A stretch of DNA of 64,000 nucleotides from the NCBI RefSeq assembly GCF_000284375.1, contig NC_017249.1, positions 6,186,001 through 6,250,000 on the forward strand, given 5' to 3'. The stretch comes from Bradyrhizobium japonicum USDA 6 (GTDB lineage Bacteria; Pseudomonadota; Alphaproteobacteria; Rhizobiales; Xanthobacteraceae). Shown one piece after another: positions 1 to 9,855 of the stretch; the first letter of the stretch is position 1; each line of letters begins with the position of its first letter. The position numbers and the translations under genes were made by a program. The notes under the pieces were generated by a model. The model made no database searches. It saw only the letters and a list, made by a program, of their open reading frames with translations, and was not told the origin of the DNA.

Positions 1-541
1 CCTTGCCACGCTTGCGCATCTCGGCGCGGAAGGCACCCATCACGGTCTCGGAGAAGTTCTGGGCCCAGGAGTTCATGAAGGCCATGCTCAGGCCGATGGC
101 ACGCGGCTCCGCATCGATCAGCTTCTGGCCCAGCGGCGACTTGTAGAAGGTGACGAGATCCTTCAGCTCCTGCTCGGTGAACTCGCTGGCATAGACCTGC
201 GCCATGCCTTCGCCGATCTCGTTCTGGCGCCCGTTGAGCTGTTGGACGACGACCTGGGCAACCTCGTTGAGGTCCTTCTGGTAGTTCAGGTTCTGCTGGA
301 TCAGCGTGATCTTGGTCTTTTCGACCATGCCCGGCACCGCGCCGGCGTACATCGCATTGGCGTTCTTCATCTGCAAAATTTCCTTGGCCGCCGCAATCGC
401 CGCCGGCGTGGCCTTCGGCTGGGCCGGCGCGGGAGCAGCCTTCTGGGCCGGCGCGGCCTGCTGCGCGATCGCCGGGACCGCCGAGACGGCCAGTCCCGCA
501 GCAAGCGTCGCGGCCGGCAAGAATTTCAATACGCTCTTCAT
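1..541 (-). CDS. DUF2059-domain secreted protein (partial)
   Basis: The frame is open from an ATG at 541 to the window edge, so the C-terminus is missing. The first 26 or so residues form a signal peptide (MKSVLKFLPAATLAAGLAVS, ending AIAQ), followed by an Ala/Pro/Gln-rich linker. After that comes a helical region with the DUF2059 hallmark around 'FTEQELKDLVTFYKSPLGQK', so the product is probably periplasmic. An AAGGAGA ribosome site lies 8 bases upstream, inside the end of rpiA, and only two bases separate the genes, so they are probably cotranscribed. The molecular function of DUF2059 proteins is not established. Confidence 0.85.
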   Translation of the reverse strand, partial: MKSVLKFLPAATLAAGLAVSAVPAIAQQAAPAQKAAPAPAQPKATPAAIAAAKEILQMKNANAMYAGAVPGMVEKTKITLIQQNLNYQKDLNEVAQVVVQQLNGRQNEIGEGMAQVYASEFTEQELKDLVTFYKSPLGQKLIDAEPRAIGLSMAFMNSWAQNFSETVMGAFRAEMRKRGK

Positions 542-543
542 TC

Positions 544-1269
544 CTAGTCTCCTTTCGGCTTACGCCGTTCAATCACGCGAATTCCCTCGCCGCCCGCCAA
601 AACGGCCGAGCTGGCCAAGCCGATGAACAACCCATGCTCGACCACGCCGGGGATCGCACTCAACGCCTTGGCGAGGCCAGGCGGGTCCACGATACGTCCG
701 AGCTGAGCATCGACGATCCAGTGGCCGCCATCGGTGACGAAAACGTGGCCATCCTTGTCGCCGCCTTTGGCCTTGCGGACCGCCATTTGCCCGGAAACGC
801 CGCATTCGGCAAATGCCTTCTCGATCGCGCGGCGCGTCGCGCCAAGCCCGAACGGGATGACCTCGACCGGCAGCGGAAAGCGGCCGAGCGTCGGCACCCA
901 TTTGCTGTCGTCGGCAATCACGATCATGCGATCCGAGGCGGCCGCCACGATCTTCTCGCGCAGCAGCGCGCCGCCGCCGCCCTTGATCAGGTTGAAGTCG
1001 GGATCGATCTCGTCGGCGCCATCGACGGTGAGGTCGAGATGGTCGATCTCATCGAGCGTGGTCAGCGGCACACCGCAGCGCTCGGCATCGAGGCGCGTCG
1101 CCTCTGAGGTCGGTACGCCGATCACTTTCAGCCCGGCCTGCACGCGCTCGCCGAGCAACTCGACGAAATGCTTGGCGGTCGAGCCGGTGCCGAGCCCGAG
1201 CTGCATGCCGTCACGCACCTCCTCGAGGGCGCGCGCCGCAGCCTGCCGCTTCAACTGGTCCATGTTCAC
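544..1269 (-). CDS. rpiA: Ribose-5-phosphate isomerase A
   Basis: Interconverts ribose 5-phosphate and ribulose 5-phosphate in the non-oxidative pentose phosphate pathway (cytosolic). The 241 residues match the usual RpiA length. Family motifs are present: GLGTGSTA near residue 25 (phosphate loop), DGADEID near 85, and [11 protein letters not shown] near 97 with the catalytic Lys/Glu region. The frame starts with GTG at 1269 (MNMDQLKRQ); an ATG two codons later is equally possible. The stop lies two bases before the start of the DUF2059 gene. Confidence 0.97.
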   Translation of the reverse strand: MNMDQLKRQAAARALEEVRDGMQLGLGTGSTAKHFVELLGERVQAGLKVIGVPTSEATRLDAERCGVPLTTLDEIDHLDLTVDGADEIDPDFNLIKGGGGALLREKIVAAASDRMIVIADDSKWVPTLGRFPLPVEVIPFGLGATRRAIEKAFAECGVSGQMAVRKAKGGDKDGHVFVTDGGHWIVDAQLGRIVDPPGLAKALSAIPGVVEHGLFIGLASSAVLAGGEGIRVIERRKPKGD

Positions 1270-1433
1270 GATGCGCCCGCCCCTGAATTGAGAGTGTGCC
1301 GCCGATGGGTTGCTTGCGGCGGCCTATGTAGCCTCGTTTTTCCCGCCGGAACAGGCCTCCGGGCCGATCTTATAAGGTGAACTTATGGCTACGGCCCTTG
1401 CGCCGATCCGGCCGGCCCGATAGCGCTGGGACC

Positions 1434-2108
1434 ATGACCTCCCCTTACACCCTCGTCTTCGATCTCGACGGCACGCTTGTGGATACGGCGCCCGACCTGA
1501 TCACCGCGCTGAATTTCGTGCTCGACCGCGAAGGGCTGCCACCCGTGCCGATGGCCTCGGCCCGCAACATGATCGGCGCCGGCGCCCGCAAGCTGATCGA
1601 ACGGGGGCTGGAGGCCGAGGGCCGCACGGTCACCCCTGCGGACATGGACCGGATGACGGCGGATTTCATCGCCTATTACGCCGACCACATCGCGGTCGAA
1701 TCCCGTCCGTTCGAGGGGCTCGAGGCCGCACTCGACCAGTTTGCGGCCCAGGGCCACCGGCTGGCGGTCTGCACCAACAAGCTGGAATGGCTGTCCAAGC
1801 GCCTGCTGGACCAGCTTGATCTCACCCGCCGCTTTGCCGCGATCTGCGGCGCGGACACCTTTGGCGTCCAGAAGCCCGATCCGACCATTTTCCGCGAGAC
1901 CGTGGCGCGCGCCGGCGGAGCGGTCAAAGCCAGCATCATGGTCGGCGATGCCGGAACCGACGTCGGCGTCGCCCGGCGCGCCGGGGTGCCCGTGATCGGG
2001 GTCAGCTTCGGCTATACGGACGTGCCGATCGCCGAGCTGAAGCCGGACCGGTTGATCCATCACATGCGCGACCTGCCTGCCGCGGCCCACAGCCTGATGA
2101 CTGCCTAG
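1434..2108 (+). CDS. gph: Phosphoglycolate phosphatase (HAD family)
   Basis: HAD-superfamily hydrolase expected to dephosphorylate 2-phosphoglycolate. The 224 residues show the nucleophile motif FDLDGTLVD (Asp10/Asp12), a cap domain, the Thr motif 'AVCTNK', the Lys region 'VQKPDPTIF' and the acidic motif 'MVGDAGTDV'. The frame is open further upstream to 1377, but family members begin right before the DxD motif, so the ATG at 1434 was chosen. It diverges from rpiA across about 165 bases. Substrate specificity within Gph-like HAD enzymes is inferred from similarity. Confidence 0.9.
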   Translation: MTSPYTLVFDLDGTLVDTAPDLITALNFVLDREGLPPVPMASARNMIGAGARKLIERGLEAEGRTVTPADMDRMTADFIAYYADHIAVESRPFEGLEAALDQFAAQGHRLAVCTNKLEWLSKRLLDQLDLTRRFAAICGADTFGVQKPDPTIFRETVARAGGAVKASIMVGDAGTDVGVARRAGVPVIGVSFGYTDVPIAELKPDRLIHHMRDLPAAAHSLMTA

Positions 2109-2261
2109 GAACCACAAGCCTCTGAGATAACTGCCATATTCCACGGAACCCTGCGTTAACCATCTATTATCTATGCGCAGCGCGCCGGTTGCTTGCTTGG
2201 AACGACGCTCGTAGGTTCGCCCGGGGATGTGGCGGTTCGTCGCAGTTAGAAGTGGGTGGTC

Positions 2262-2753
2262 ATGCGTCGTTTCATCGCGATTGCGCTAGCGGGAGCGAGC
2301 CTTGGCGGCTGCTCCTCGATGTCTTGGGACATGTTCAAATCGGCGCCGCCGACCGTCCAGGTCCGGCTCGAATCCAATCCTCCGGGGGCTGACGCCACGA
2401 CCTCGCTCGGTGCGGGCTGCAAGACCCCCTGCTCCGTCTCGGTTCCCGCCCCCGACGCCCCCTTCACGGTTGCTTTCGCGCTGCCAAAATACCAGCCCGC
2501 GAGCGTACCGGTGAACGTGATCAAGAATCCCGGGGATTTCACCACGCCCGCCTCGGTCACCACCGACCCGAATCCGGTGTTCGCGGAGCTTCAGCCGGCC
2601 GCCCCGCCAAAGCCGGTCCGCAAGCCGCACCGGCCCAAGAAGCCGAAACCGGCCGCGACCGCCGCTGCCCCGGCTGAGGCCGCCCCTGCCGCGGCTGCGG
2701 CCGCGCCTGCCGCGGGCTCGCCGTTCCCCGATCCGAACGCAGGCACGCGCTGA
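2262..2753 (+). CDS. PEGA-like lipoprotein with Pro/Ala/Lys-rich tail
   Basis: Short lipoprotein of 163 residues. The N-terminus MRRFIAIALAGASLGGC is a lipobox-type signal with Cys17 as the lipidation site. Residues 30 to 85 resemble a PEGA domain ('VRLESNPPGADATTS', then 'KTPCSVSVPAPD'), a surface-associated beta fold. The remainder is low-complexity: a Lys/Pro stretch, then Ala/Pro repeats. A GTG two codons upstream (2256) is an alternative start. Role unknown; the lipobox suggests membrane anchoring with the basic tail in the periplasm. Confidence 0.8.
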   Translation: MRRFIAIALAGASLGGCSSMSWDMFKSAPPTVQVRLESNPPGADATTSLGAGCKTPCSVSVPAPDAPFTVAFALPKYQPASVPVNVIKNPGDFTTPASVTTDPNPVFAELQPAAPPKPVRKPHRPKKPKPAATAAAPAEAAPAAAAAAPAAGSPFPDPNAGTR

Positions 2754-2875
2754 TCCAGGCGCAAATCTACGTATACCACCCGATTGTCCTAGCCGCGTCC
2801 GATGCTTAGATTGCTTCCAAGGCACCGCTGGACGCGAAAGGTGCGCCCGTCGCCGTAAGTGACAAGGCATTTGGT

Positions 2876-3928
2876 ATGAACGGACTTTCCGCGAGCCCTC
2901 TCGCAGCAGCGAGCCCCCGCGACGCGCTGTCGAGCGCGATGACCGATCCGTTCGGGCGGACCATCTCGTATTTGCGCGTATCCGTCACCGACCGCTGCGA
3001 TCTGCGCTGCTTCTATTGCATGTCGGAGGACATGACGTTCCTGCCCAAAGCGGACCTGCTGACGCTGGAAGAGCTCGACCGGCTCTGCACGGCCTTCATC
3101 GCCAAGGGCGTGAAGAAGCTGCGGCTCACCGGCGGCGAGCCGCTGGTCCGCCGCAACGTGATGACGCTGGTGCGCTCGCTGTCCCGCCACCTTTCGAGCG
3201 GTGCCCTGAGCGAACTGACCCTGACCACCAACGGCACCCAGCTTGCGAAACACGCCCGGGAGCTCGCCGATTGCGGCGTCCGCCGCGTCAACGTCTCGCT
3301 CGACACGCTCGATCCCAAGAAATTTCGCGAGATCACCCGCTGGGGCGAGATCGACAAGGTGCTGGAGGGCATCGAAGCCGCGCGCGCCGCGGGGCTTGGC
3401 GTGAAGATCAACGCGGTGGCGCTGAAGAACCTCAACGAGGACGAGCTTCCCGACCTGATGCGCTGGGCGCACGGCAAGGGCATGGGGCTGACGCTGATCG
3501 AGGTCATGCCGATGGGCGAGATCGGCTCGGGCCGTATCGACCAGTACCTGCCGCTGTCGCTGGTGCGCGCGCGGCTCGCCCAGCAATTCACGTTGACCGA
3601 TCTGGCCGAGAGCACCGGCGGGCCGGCGCGCTATGTCAGCGTTGCCGAGACCGGCGGCAAGCTCGGCTTCATCACGCCGATGACCCATAATTTCTGCGAA
3701 TCCTGCAACCGGGTGCGCATCACCTGCACGGGCACGCTGCACACCTGCCTCGGCCACGAGGATGCTTCAGATTTGCGCAAACCTCTGCGTGCATCTGACG
3801 ACGACATGCTGCTTGCGGATGCGATCGACCGCGCCATCGGGCTGAAGCCCAAGGGCCACGATTTCATCATCGACCGCCGCCACGACCGCCCCAGCGTCTC
3901 CAGGCACATGAGCGTCACGGGCGGCTGA
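2876..3928 (+). CDS. moaA: GTP 3',8-cyclase MoaA
   Basis: Radical-SAM enzyme that, with MoaC, converts GTP to cyclic pyranopterin monophosphate, the first stage of molybdenum cofactor synthesis. The N-terminal cluster motif is C41-DLR-C45-FY-C48, followed by [11 protein letters not shown]. The C-terminal cluster cysteines are in '[13 protein letters not shown]' and 'LHTC'. The protein ends in Gly-Gly, as MoaA requires. Length 350 is slightly above usual because of a 22-residue N-terminal extension; an internal ATG at 2939 would remove it. No moaC or other cofactor gene is adjacent. Confidence 0.97.
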   Translation: MNGLSASPLAAASPRDALSSAMTDPFGRTISYLRVSVTDRCDLRCFYCMSEDMTFLPKADLLTLEELDRLCTAFIAKGVKKLRLTGGEPLVRRNVMTLVRSLSRHLSSGALSELTLTTNGTQLAKHARELADCGVRRVNVSLDTLDPKKFREITRWGEIDKVLEGIEAARAAGLGVKINAVALKNLNEDELPDLMRWAHGKGMGLTLIEVMPMGEIGSGRIDQYLPLSLVRARLAQQFTLTDLAESTGGPARYVSVAETGGKLGFITPMTHNFCESCNRVRITCTGTLHTCLGHEDASDLRKPLRASDDDMLLADAIDRAIGLKPKGHDFIIDRRHDRPSVSRHMSVTGG

Positions 3929-4226
3929 GGGATTCGCGCCCTCCCCGCCATAAGCTTTTGACTCGGCGTCAATTTGCCCATTTTCCGATTGACGGCGCAC
4001 AAGCCCGCTGGTTTGGTGCAGCCGCCTTTGCTTGCCCGGCAGCAATAAGCCGGCCCCGCCCTTTGGCGGTCGCGGTCAAGACGGCAAGGCGCGAGGGGAG
4101 GACTGACGCCGCAATCGCTCGGAATTTCATCCGTACGGTCGCGTGCTTTTCGCACGCCGGCCAGGCGATGCGTGCTGAAGCCTCCCGTAAAGTGTTAGGC
4201 CGCGACGGCGACGGAGAGAAAGTAAG
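3929..4226. other. Intergenic region upstream of the TRAP permeases
   Basis: About 300 bases between moaA and dctQ. I see no convincing gene or terminator. The last 20 bases carry a purine-rich ribosome site (GGAGAGAAAG) for dctQ, so the dctQM promoter should lie here. Confidence 0.5.
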
Positions 4227-4766
4227 ATGCGTCCATTGCTGGCGGTGAGCAACGCCATCGACGCCCTCAATGAAAAGATTGGGTACGTCTGTAACATCCT
4301 GGTGCTGCTGGCGTGCCTGGTCAGCGCGGCCAATGCCATGATCCGCTATGCCTTCAGCAACTCCTCGAACGGCTGGCTGGAGCTGCAATGGTACATGTTC
4401 GCCATCCTGGTGATGTTCGGCGCGTCCTACACCTTCAAGCGCAACGAGCATGTCCGCGTCGAGATCTTCTACCTCACGCTCTCGGAACGCGGCCAGCTCT
4501 GGCTCGACATGATCGGCACGCTCTGCTTCCTCATCCCCTCCTGCCTCCTGCTCGCCTATCTGTCCTGGCCGTTCTTCATGCAGGCCTATAACGTCGGCGA
4601 GATGTCGGGCAATGCCGGCGGCTTGATCCGCTGGCCCATCAAGTTCGTGATCCCCGCCGGCTTCGTATTGCTGGCGCTCCAGGGTGTTTCCGAAGTCATC
4701 AAGCGTATCGCGGCTCTCCAGGGCTATGTGACGATCGACGCCAAGTATGAGAGGCCGACCCAATGA
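4227..4766 (+). CDS. dctQ: TRAP transporter small permease DctQ
   Basis: Small four-helix membrane subunit of a tripartite ATP-independent periplasmic transporter. The 179 residues contain four hydrophobic segments and the family signature 'LELQWYMFAILVMFGASYTFKRNEHVRVE'. The stop overlaps the dctM start in an ATGA arrangement, so the two are translationally coupled. No binding protein is adjacent; the window's DctP lies at 18782-19873 on the other strand and could be the partner. Substrate is probably an organic acid but is not shown by the sequence. Confidence 0.95.
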   Translation: MRPLLAVSNAIDALNEKIGYVCNILVLLACLVSAANAMIRYAFSNSSNGWLELQWYMFAILVMFGASYTFKRNEHVRVEIFYLTLSERGQLWLDMIGTLCFLIPSCLLLAYLSWPFFMQAYNVGEMSGNAGGLIRWPIKFVIPAGFVLLALQGVSEVIKRIAALQGYVTIDAKYERPTQ

Positions 4767-6364
4767 TTACGCTGGAAATGATGCCGCCGCTGATGTTCGG
4801 CGGCCTGGTTCTGGCGATGCTGATCGGCTTCCCCGTCGCGTTCACGCTCGCGGCGGTCGGCCTCTCCTTCGGCTTCCTCGCCATTCATCTCGGATTCTTC
4901 GACCTCAACTTCCTCCAGGCGATTCCCGGCCGCGTGTTCGGCAGCGTTCTTTCCAACGAGCTGCTGCTCGCGATCCCCTTCTTCACCTTCATGGGCGCGA
5001 TATTGGAGAGATGCGGACTAGCCGAGGACATGCTGGATTCGATGGGCCAGCTGTTCGGCCCGGTCCGCGGCGGCCTCGGCTATTCCGTGATCATCGTCGG
5101 TTTCATCCTCGGCGCCATCACCGGCACGGTGGCGGCGCAGGTCATCGCCATGGCGCTGATCTCGATGCCGGTGATGATCCGCTACGGCTACAACATGCGC
5201 TACATCACCGGCGTGCTCGCGGCCTCCGGCACGATCACGCAGCTGGTGCCGCCCTCGCTGGTGCTGATCGTGCTCGCCGACCAGCTCGGCAAGTCGGTCG
5301 GCGACATGTATCTCGGCGCCTGGGGCCCGTCGGTGTTCCAGATCATGCTGTTCGCCGGCTACACCTTCATCCTCGGCCTGATCAAGCCGAGCCACGTGCC
5401 GCCGGTGCCGAAGGAAGCGCGCACGCTGACCGGCTGGGCGCTGTGGAAGAAGTGCCTGATGGGAATCATCCCCTCGGCCGTGCTGATCTTCGTCGTGCTC
5501 GGCACGATGATGATGGGCCTAGCGACCCCGACCGAAGCCGGCGCCATGGGCGCGGTCGGCGCCATCGTGCTCGCCGCGATCCACCACAAGGACTTCACCT
5601 CGAACGATCGCAAGGTGCTGGTCGCGGGCGTTGTCGCCGCCGGCATCGGCACCATCGTCGCGATCCTGTACAGCGAGAACTTGATCTTCAAGCTCGCCTT
5701 CGCTGTGACCTATCTCGCGGTGGCGTGGATCTGCTTCCAGGCCGCGCGCATTCCCGACCTGCGCGACCTCATCAAGCAGGGCTACGAGTCCACCATGCGC
5801 CTCACCTGCATGGTCACCTTCATCCTGATCGGCTCGACCTGCTTCTCGGTGGTGTTCCTCGGCGTCTCCGGCGGCGTCTGGCTCGAGCATCTCCTGACCT
5901 CGCTGCCCGGCGGCGTCTGGGGCTTCCTGATCTTCATCAACCTCTTCATCTTCTTCCTGGCGTTCTTCCTCGACTTCTTCGAGATCGCCTTCATCATCCT
6001 GCCGATGATCGCGCCGATCGCGCAGAAGATTCTCGCCCCCGTGGTGGGACCGGACGCGGCGCTGATCTGGTTCGGCGTGATGCTGTGCGTGAACATGCAG
6101 ACCTCGTTCCTGCATCCACCGTTCGGCTTCGCGCTGTTCTACCTGCGCGGCGTGGCGCCGAAGGAAGTGAAGAGCTCCGACATCTATTGGGGCGCGATGC
6201 CCTGGATCGGCCTGCAGATGATCATGGTGCTGCTGGTGATCATCTTCCCGTCCGTGGTGACGGGCCTGCTCGACAAGCCGCTCAACGTCGACCTCGACAA
6301 GGTCAAGATCGAGGTGCCGCAGATCGACCTGCCGCCGCTGGATCTCGGACCGCCGCAGAAGTAG
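4763..6364 (+). CDS. dctM: TRAP transporter large permease DctM
   Basis: Large multi-spanning permease that couples solute import to a sodium or proton gradient. It has 533 residues against about 430 for the family. The extra length sits in the middle (roughly residues 270 to 350, with additional hydrophobic segments and 'NDRKVLVAGVVAAGIGTIVA') and in a polar C-terminal tail. Typical DctM signatures are visible ('GAITGTVAAQVIAMALISMP', 'PPSLVLIVLADQ', 'TPTEAGAMGAVGAIVLA'). Its start overlaps dctQ by four bases. The longer form resembles TRAP permeases of the TakM type. Confidence 0.95.
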   Translation: MITLEMMPPLMFGGLVLAMLIGFPVAFTLAAVGLSFGFLAIHLGFFDLNFLQAIPGRVFGSVLSNELLLAIPFFTFMGAILERCGLAEDMLDSMGQLFGPVRGGLGYSVIIVGFILGAITGTVAAQVIAMALISMPVMIRYGYNMRYITGVLAASGTITQLVPPSLVLIVLADQLGKSVGDMYLGAWGPSVFQIMLFAGYTFILGLIKPSHVPPVPKEARTLTGWALWKKCLMGIIPSAVLIFVVLGTMMMGLATPTEAGAMGAVGAIVLAAIHHKDFTSNDRKVLVAGVVAAGIGTIVAILYSENLIFKLAFAVTYLAVAWICFQAARIPDLRDLIKQGYESTMRLTCMVTFILIGSTCFSVVFLGVSGGVWLEHLLTSLPGGVWGFLIFINLFIFFLAFFLDFFEIAFIILPMIAPIAQKILAPVVGPDAALIWFGVMLCVNMQTSFLHPPFGFALFYLRGVAPKEVKSSDIYWGAMPWIGLQMIMVLLVIIFPSVVTGLLDKPLNVDLDKVKIEVPQIDLPPLDLGPPQK

Positions 6365-6485
6365 CGGCCATGACCATCGCCGTCATGTTCCGCCTCGGCG
6401 GTTCATGACGCGCGCACCGCCGCGCGTGACATGCGCCGGAAACACGGGCATACCGGGCCATCCTCCAACTGATGGACCGCCGCGC

Positions 6486-7772
6486 ATGTCCCGATCGTTC
6501 CCTGTTCCGTCGCTCGCTCCCTTGATCGCATCGTTCTGGCTGGCATGTGCCGCAACGTTTGCGCATGCGGAACCGATGACCGATGTGCATGCGCTGGCGC
6601 AAAAGGAACAGCAGCCGCTGCTCGACACGCTGCGCGATCTCGTCAGCATCGAATCCGGCAGCAAGGACATCGACGGCCTGAACCAGATCGCCGAGCGCGT
6701 TGCCGGCCAGCTCAAGCAGCTCGGCGGCACGGTGGAGATTTTGCACCCCACCGACGTCTATCGCCTCGACGACACGCCCGAGACGATCGGCCCGGCCGTG
6801 CACGCCGTGTTCAAGGGCACCGGCAGCAAGAAGATCATGCTGATCGCCCACATGGACACGGTGTACCTGAAGGGCATGCTGAAGGACCAGCCGTTCCGCG
6901 TCGACGGCGACAAGGCCTACGGCCTCGGCATTGCCGACGACAAGCAGGGCGTCGCGCTCATTCTCCATACCGTGGCGATGCTCCAGAAACTCAACTTCAG
7001 GGACTACGGCACGCTCACGGTGCTCACCAATGGCGACGAGGAGATCTCCTCGCCCGGCTGGCGCAGCACCATCACCAAATTCGCCGCGGACCAGGACGTG
7101 GTGTTCTCGTTCGAGGGCGGCGGCACCGACGGCACGCTGCGCCTTGCCACCAGCGGCATCGGCTCGGCCTATCTCACGGTGCACGGCAAGTCCTCGCACG
7201 CCGGCGCGCGGCCCGAGGGCGGCGTCAACGCGCTGTATGAGCTCTCGCACCAGGTGCTGCAGATGAAGGACCTGTCCAAGCCCGAGCAGGGCCTGAAGCT
7301 GAACTGGACGGTCTCGAAGGCCGGCACCAACCGCAACGTGATCCCGGCCGATGCCTCGGCCCAGGCCGATGCGCGTGCGCTCAAGGTCGCCGATTTCGAC
7401 GAGTTGCAGAAGGCGCTGCAGGAGAAGATCAAGAATCGCCTGCTGCCCGACTCCGGGGTCGAGCTGAAATTCGAGGTGCGCCGCCCGCCGCTGGAGGCCA
7501 ACGACGCCTCGCGCCGCGTCGCGGCCTACGGCAAGACGATCTATGGGGAGATCGGACTGTCCCTCAAGGTCGACGAGAAGGCGACCGGCGGCGGCACCGA
7601 CGCCGCGTTTGCCGCGCTCAAGACCAGCGGCGCCGTGGTGGAAGGCATGGGCCTGTCCGGCTTCGGCGCGCACTCCAACGATGCCGAATACGTCCAGATC
7701 AACAGTATCGTGCCGCGGCTCTATCTGGCCACGCGCATGATCATGGACCTGTCCACCGGCAAGCTGAAATAG
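6486..7772 (+). CDS. Secreted M20 family metallopeptidase
   Basis: Zinc-dependent exopeptidase of the M20/glutamate carboxypeptidase family, 428 residues from the ATG at 6486. The signal peptide (ends near 'CAATFAHAEP') points to periplasmic export. Metal-ligand motifs are present: 'IAHMDTVY', 'GIADDKQGVA', 'NGDEEISSPG' and a C-terminal 'GAHSNDAEYVQ'. A dimerisation lid ('VHGKSSHAGARPEGGVNAL') lies between. The gene follows dctM by 120 bases, so peptide or folate-like substrate release and uptake may be linked, but that is inference. The frame extends upstream to 6405 without a better signal sequence. Confidence 0.9.
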   Translation: MSRSFPVPSLAPLIASFWLACAATFAHAEPMTDVHALAQKEQQPLLDTLRDLVSIESGSKDIDGLNQIAERVAGQLKQLGGTVEILHPTDVYRLDDTPETIGPAVHAVFKGTGSKKIMLIAHMDTVYLKGMLKDQPFRVDGDKAYGLGIADDKQGVALILHTVAMLQKLNFRDYGTLTVLTNGDEEISSPGWRSTITKFAADQDVVFSFEGGGTDGTLRLATSGIGSAYLTVHGKSSHAGARPEGGVNALYELSHQVLQMKDLSKPEQGLKLNWTVSKAGTNRNVIPADASAQADARALKVADFDELQKALQEKIKNRLLPDSGVELKFEVRRPPLEANDASRRVAAYGKTIYGEIGLSLKVDEKATGGGTDAAFAALKTSGAVVEGMGLSGFGAHSNDAEYVQINSIVPRLYLATRMIMDLSTGKLK

Positions 7773-7796
7773 CGCGCCCCTCGCGGGGCTCGACGA

Positions 7797-9179
7797 TCAG
7801 CTCTGACCAAGGGAGGGAGCAGCAACGGCTCCCTCCGCCAGCCGAAACCGCAGCGTGAACTCCGCGCCGCCGCCTGGAAGATTTTCCACCGCCACCGTCG
7901 CGGCATGATCGTCCGCGACCCCGCGCACGATCGAGAGCCCGAGGCCCGCGCCGTCGCTGCGCTGGCGGTCGGCGCGCCAGAAGCGCTGGAAGATCAGCTC
8001 GCGCTCGGCCTCCGCGATGCCGGGGCCGCAATCGCGCACGCGCACCGAACCGTCCTCGCGCACCTCGACGTCGACCGCGGTATCCTTCGCCGTGAACTTG
8101 ATGGCGTTTTCGGCGAGGTTGAAGATCGCGCGCTGGAGCATCTCCGCATTGCCGTGGATCAGCACCGGCGCGTCGGCGCCCTTCAGCGCGATGTCCTTGT
8201 GCTGCGCGATCGCGAGCGGCGCGATGGAGCCGACCACCTCGGCGCAGACGGCGCGCAGATCCGCGGTCTCGCCGGGATCGAGCACCAGGGTGTCGAGTTC
8301 GGCGATCTCCAGCAGTTGGGCGACGATGCGGCTCATGCCTTCGATGTCGTCGTGCAGCGCCTGCCTTGCGGCGCCATCGCCCAGCGTCTCGATCCGCGTG
8401 CGCAGGATCGTGAGCGGCGTGCGCAATTGATGCGCGGCGTCCGCCGTGAACTGCCGCTGCACCCGAAAACCGTCCTCGAGCCGGTCGAGCGCCTGGTTGA
8501 CGGCGGTGACCAGCGGCATGATCTCGCGCGGGATCTGCTCCGTCGGCAGGCGGATGTCGGTGCGCGCCGGCCCGATATTGCTGGCCTCCTCCGACGCCTT
8601 CCACAATGGCGCGATGGCGCGGCGGAAGATGATGATGTCGGCGGCGAGCAGGATCAGCAGGATCGGAATGGTGATCCAGCCGACCCGGCGGAAGAAGTTC
8701 GAGATGATGTCGTCGATGATGACGTCGCGATGCGCCAGGTCCTCGGCCACGCGGATGCGCACGATCTTGCCGTCGATGATGCGGGTGACGCCGGCGCCGG
8801 AAATCGTCTCGGAAAGAGTCGGCGGCGCCGACGCTGCCGCTCCCGTCTTGCGGCGGGACGAAAACAGCAAATGGCCTTCGGCATCGCGGATGTCGTAGAG
8901 ATAGCGGCCGTAGGCTTCCGAATAGAGGCCCCGCAGGCTGTCCGGCAGGTTGAACGTCAGCAGGCCGTCCGGCGCCGCGACGATGCGCTCGGCCAGCACC
9001 TCGGCCTGTGCCCGCATGGCTTCGCGGTGCAGCTGGTCGACTTCGGAATTGAGCAGCCAGAACAGCACCAGCGGCAGGAAGATCGCGACCATCGCGACCG
9101 CCACGATGTGCATGAACACGATGCGCCAGATCAACGATTTGAATGTCGGTGATCTGCCATAGGCCCCGGCGGCCGCCAC
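7797..9179 (-). CDS. Two-component sensor histidine kinase (TctE/QseC-like)
   Basis: Membrane kinase of 460 residues. Transmembrane segments lie near residues 17 to 43 and 170 to 190, enclosing a periplasmic sensor. A HAMP-like linker follows, then the phospho-acceptor motif 'FTADAAHQLRTPLTIL' and the ATPase N, G1 and G2 boxes ('NLAENAIKFT', 'DCGPGIAEAE', 'GAGLGLSIV'). The annotated GTG start at 9179 lies one base after the response-regulator stop, so the pair is coupled. Orientation is convergent with the peptidase. TctE-type kinases often control carboxylate uptake, which would fit the nearby TRAP permeases, but no target is visible. Confidence 0.93.
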   Translation of the reverse strand: MAAAGAYGRSPTFKSLIWRIVFMHIVAVAMVAIFLPLVLFWLLNSEVDQLHREAMRAQAEVLAERIVAAPDGLLTFNLPDSLRGLYSEAYGRYLYDIRDAEGHLLFSSRRKTGAAASAPPTLSETISGAGVTRIIDGKIVRIRVAEDLAHRDVIIDDIISNFFRRVGWITIPILLILLAADIIIFRRAIAPLWKASEEASNIGPARTDIRLPTEQIPREIMPLVTAVNQALDRLEDGFRVQRQFTADAAHQLRTPLTILRTRIETLGDGAARQALHDDIEGMSRIVAQLLEIAELDTLVLDPGETADLRAVCAEVVGSIAPLAIAQHKDIALKGADAPVLIHGNAEMLQRAIFNLAENAIKFTAKDTAVDVEVREDGSVRVRDCGPGIAEAERELIFQRFWRADRQRSDGAGLGLSIVRGVADDHAATVAVENLPGGGAEFTLRFRLAEGAVAAPSLGQS

Positions 9180-9180
9180 G

Positions 9181-9855
9181 CTATTTCTCCTCGGACATGA
9201 GATAGCCGACGCCGCGGATGGTGTGGATCACGACCTTGGCGCCGTGCTCGGCGAGCTGCTTGCGCAGCCGCGAGACGTAGACCTCGACCGCGTTGGAGGC
9301 GACCTCGCCTTCGAGCCCGAAGATGTGGTCCTCGACGTTCTTCTTCGGCACCACCCGCCCCTGCCGGCGCAGCAAAATCTCCAGCACCGAGGTCTCGCGC
9401 GCGGAGATGATCCGCGGCTGGTCGTCGACGAAGATCTGGCGGCTTTCGGTGTCGTAGACGAGATTGGCGAGGCGCAACGAGCGGCCGAGCAGCTGGCCCG
9501 GCCGGCGCAGGATCGCCTCCAGCCGCGCCACCAGCTCCTCCATGGCGAACGGCTTTGCCAGATAGTCGTCGGCGCCGCTGCGCAGGCCGCTGACGCGGTC
9601 CTGCAGGCCGCCGCGCGCGGTCAGCACCAGCACCGGCAGCGGCTCCATCTGCCGGCGCAGCTCGCGCAGCACCGACAGGCCATCGCCGTCGGGAAGGCCG
9701 AGGTCGAGAATCATCGCAGCGTAGCTGATGCTGCTGACCGCCTCGCGCGCCTCGGCCGCGGTGCTCACGATGTCGCTCTGGTAGCCGGCGGCCGACAGCC
9801 CGGCGGCAACGAGCCGCGACAGCTCGACATTGTCCTCGACGATCAGAAGGCGCAT
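9181..9855 (-). CDS. OmpR-family response regulator
   Basis: DNA-binding response regulator of 224 residues. The receiver domain has the acidic pair Glu7/Asp8, phospho-acceptor Asp51 ('MILDLGLPDGDG'), the switch Thr in 'VLTARG' and Lys101 ('LAKPF'). The C-terminal winged helix ends 'VEVYVSRLRKQLAEHG...IHTIRGVGYLM', typical of OmpR/TctD regulators. It is the first gene of a two-gene operon with the kinase. Start chosen at the ATG giving MRLLIVEDN, the canonical receiver beginning; an upstream extension lacks support. Confidence 0.95.
   Translation of the reverse strand: MRLLIVEDNVELSRLVAAGLSAAGYQSDIVSTAAEAREAVSSISYAAMILDLGLPDGDGLSVLRELRRQMEPLPVLVLTARGGLQDRVSGLRSGADDYLAKPFAMEELVARLEAILRRPGQLLGRSLRLANLVYDTESRQIFVDDQPRIISARETSVLEILLRRQGRVVPKKNVEDHIFGLEGEVASNAVEVYVSRLRKQLAEHGAKVVIHTIRGVGYLMSEEK

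Noticed and set aside
4747..6408. Alternative plus-strand frame (553 codons) over dctM
   Set aside because: Arg/Asp/His-rich shadow in another frame of a clear TRAP permease.
7776..7789. GCCCC-TCGC-GGGGC hairpin between the convergent peptidase and kinase genes
   Set aside because: Stem of five bases and no T-tract; likely chance in GC-rich DNA.
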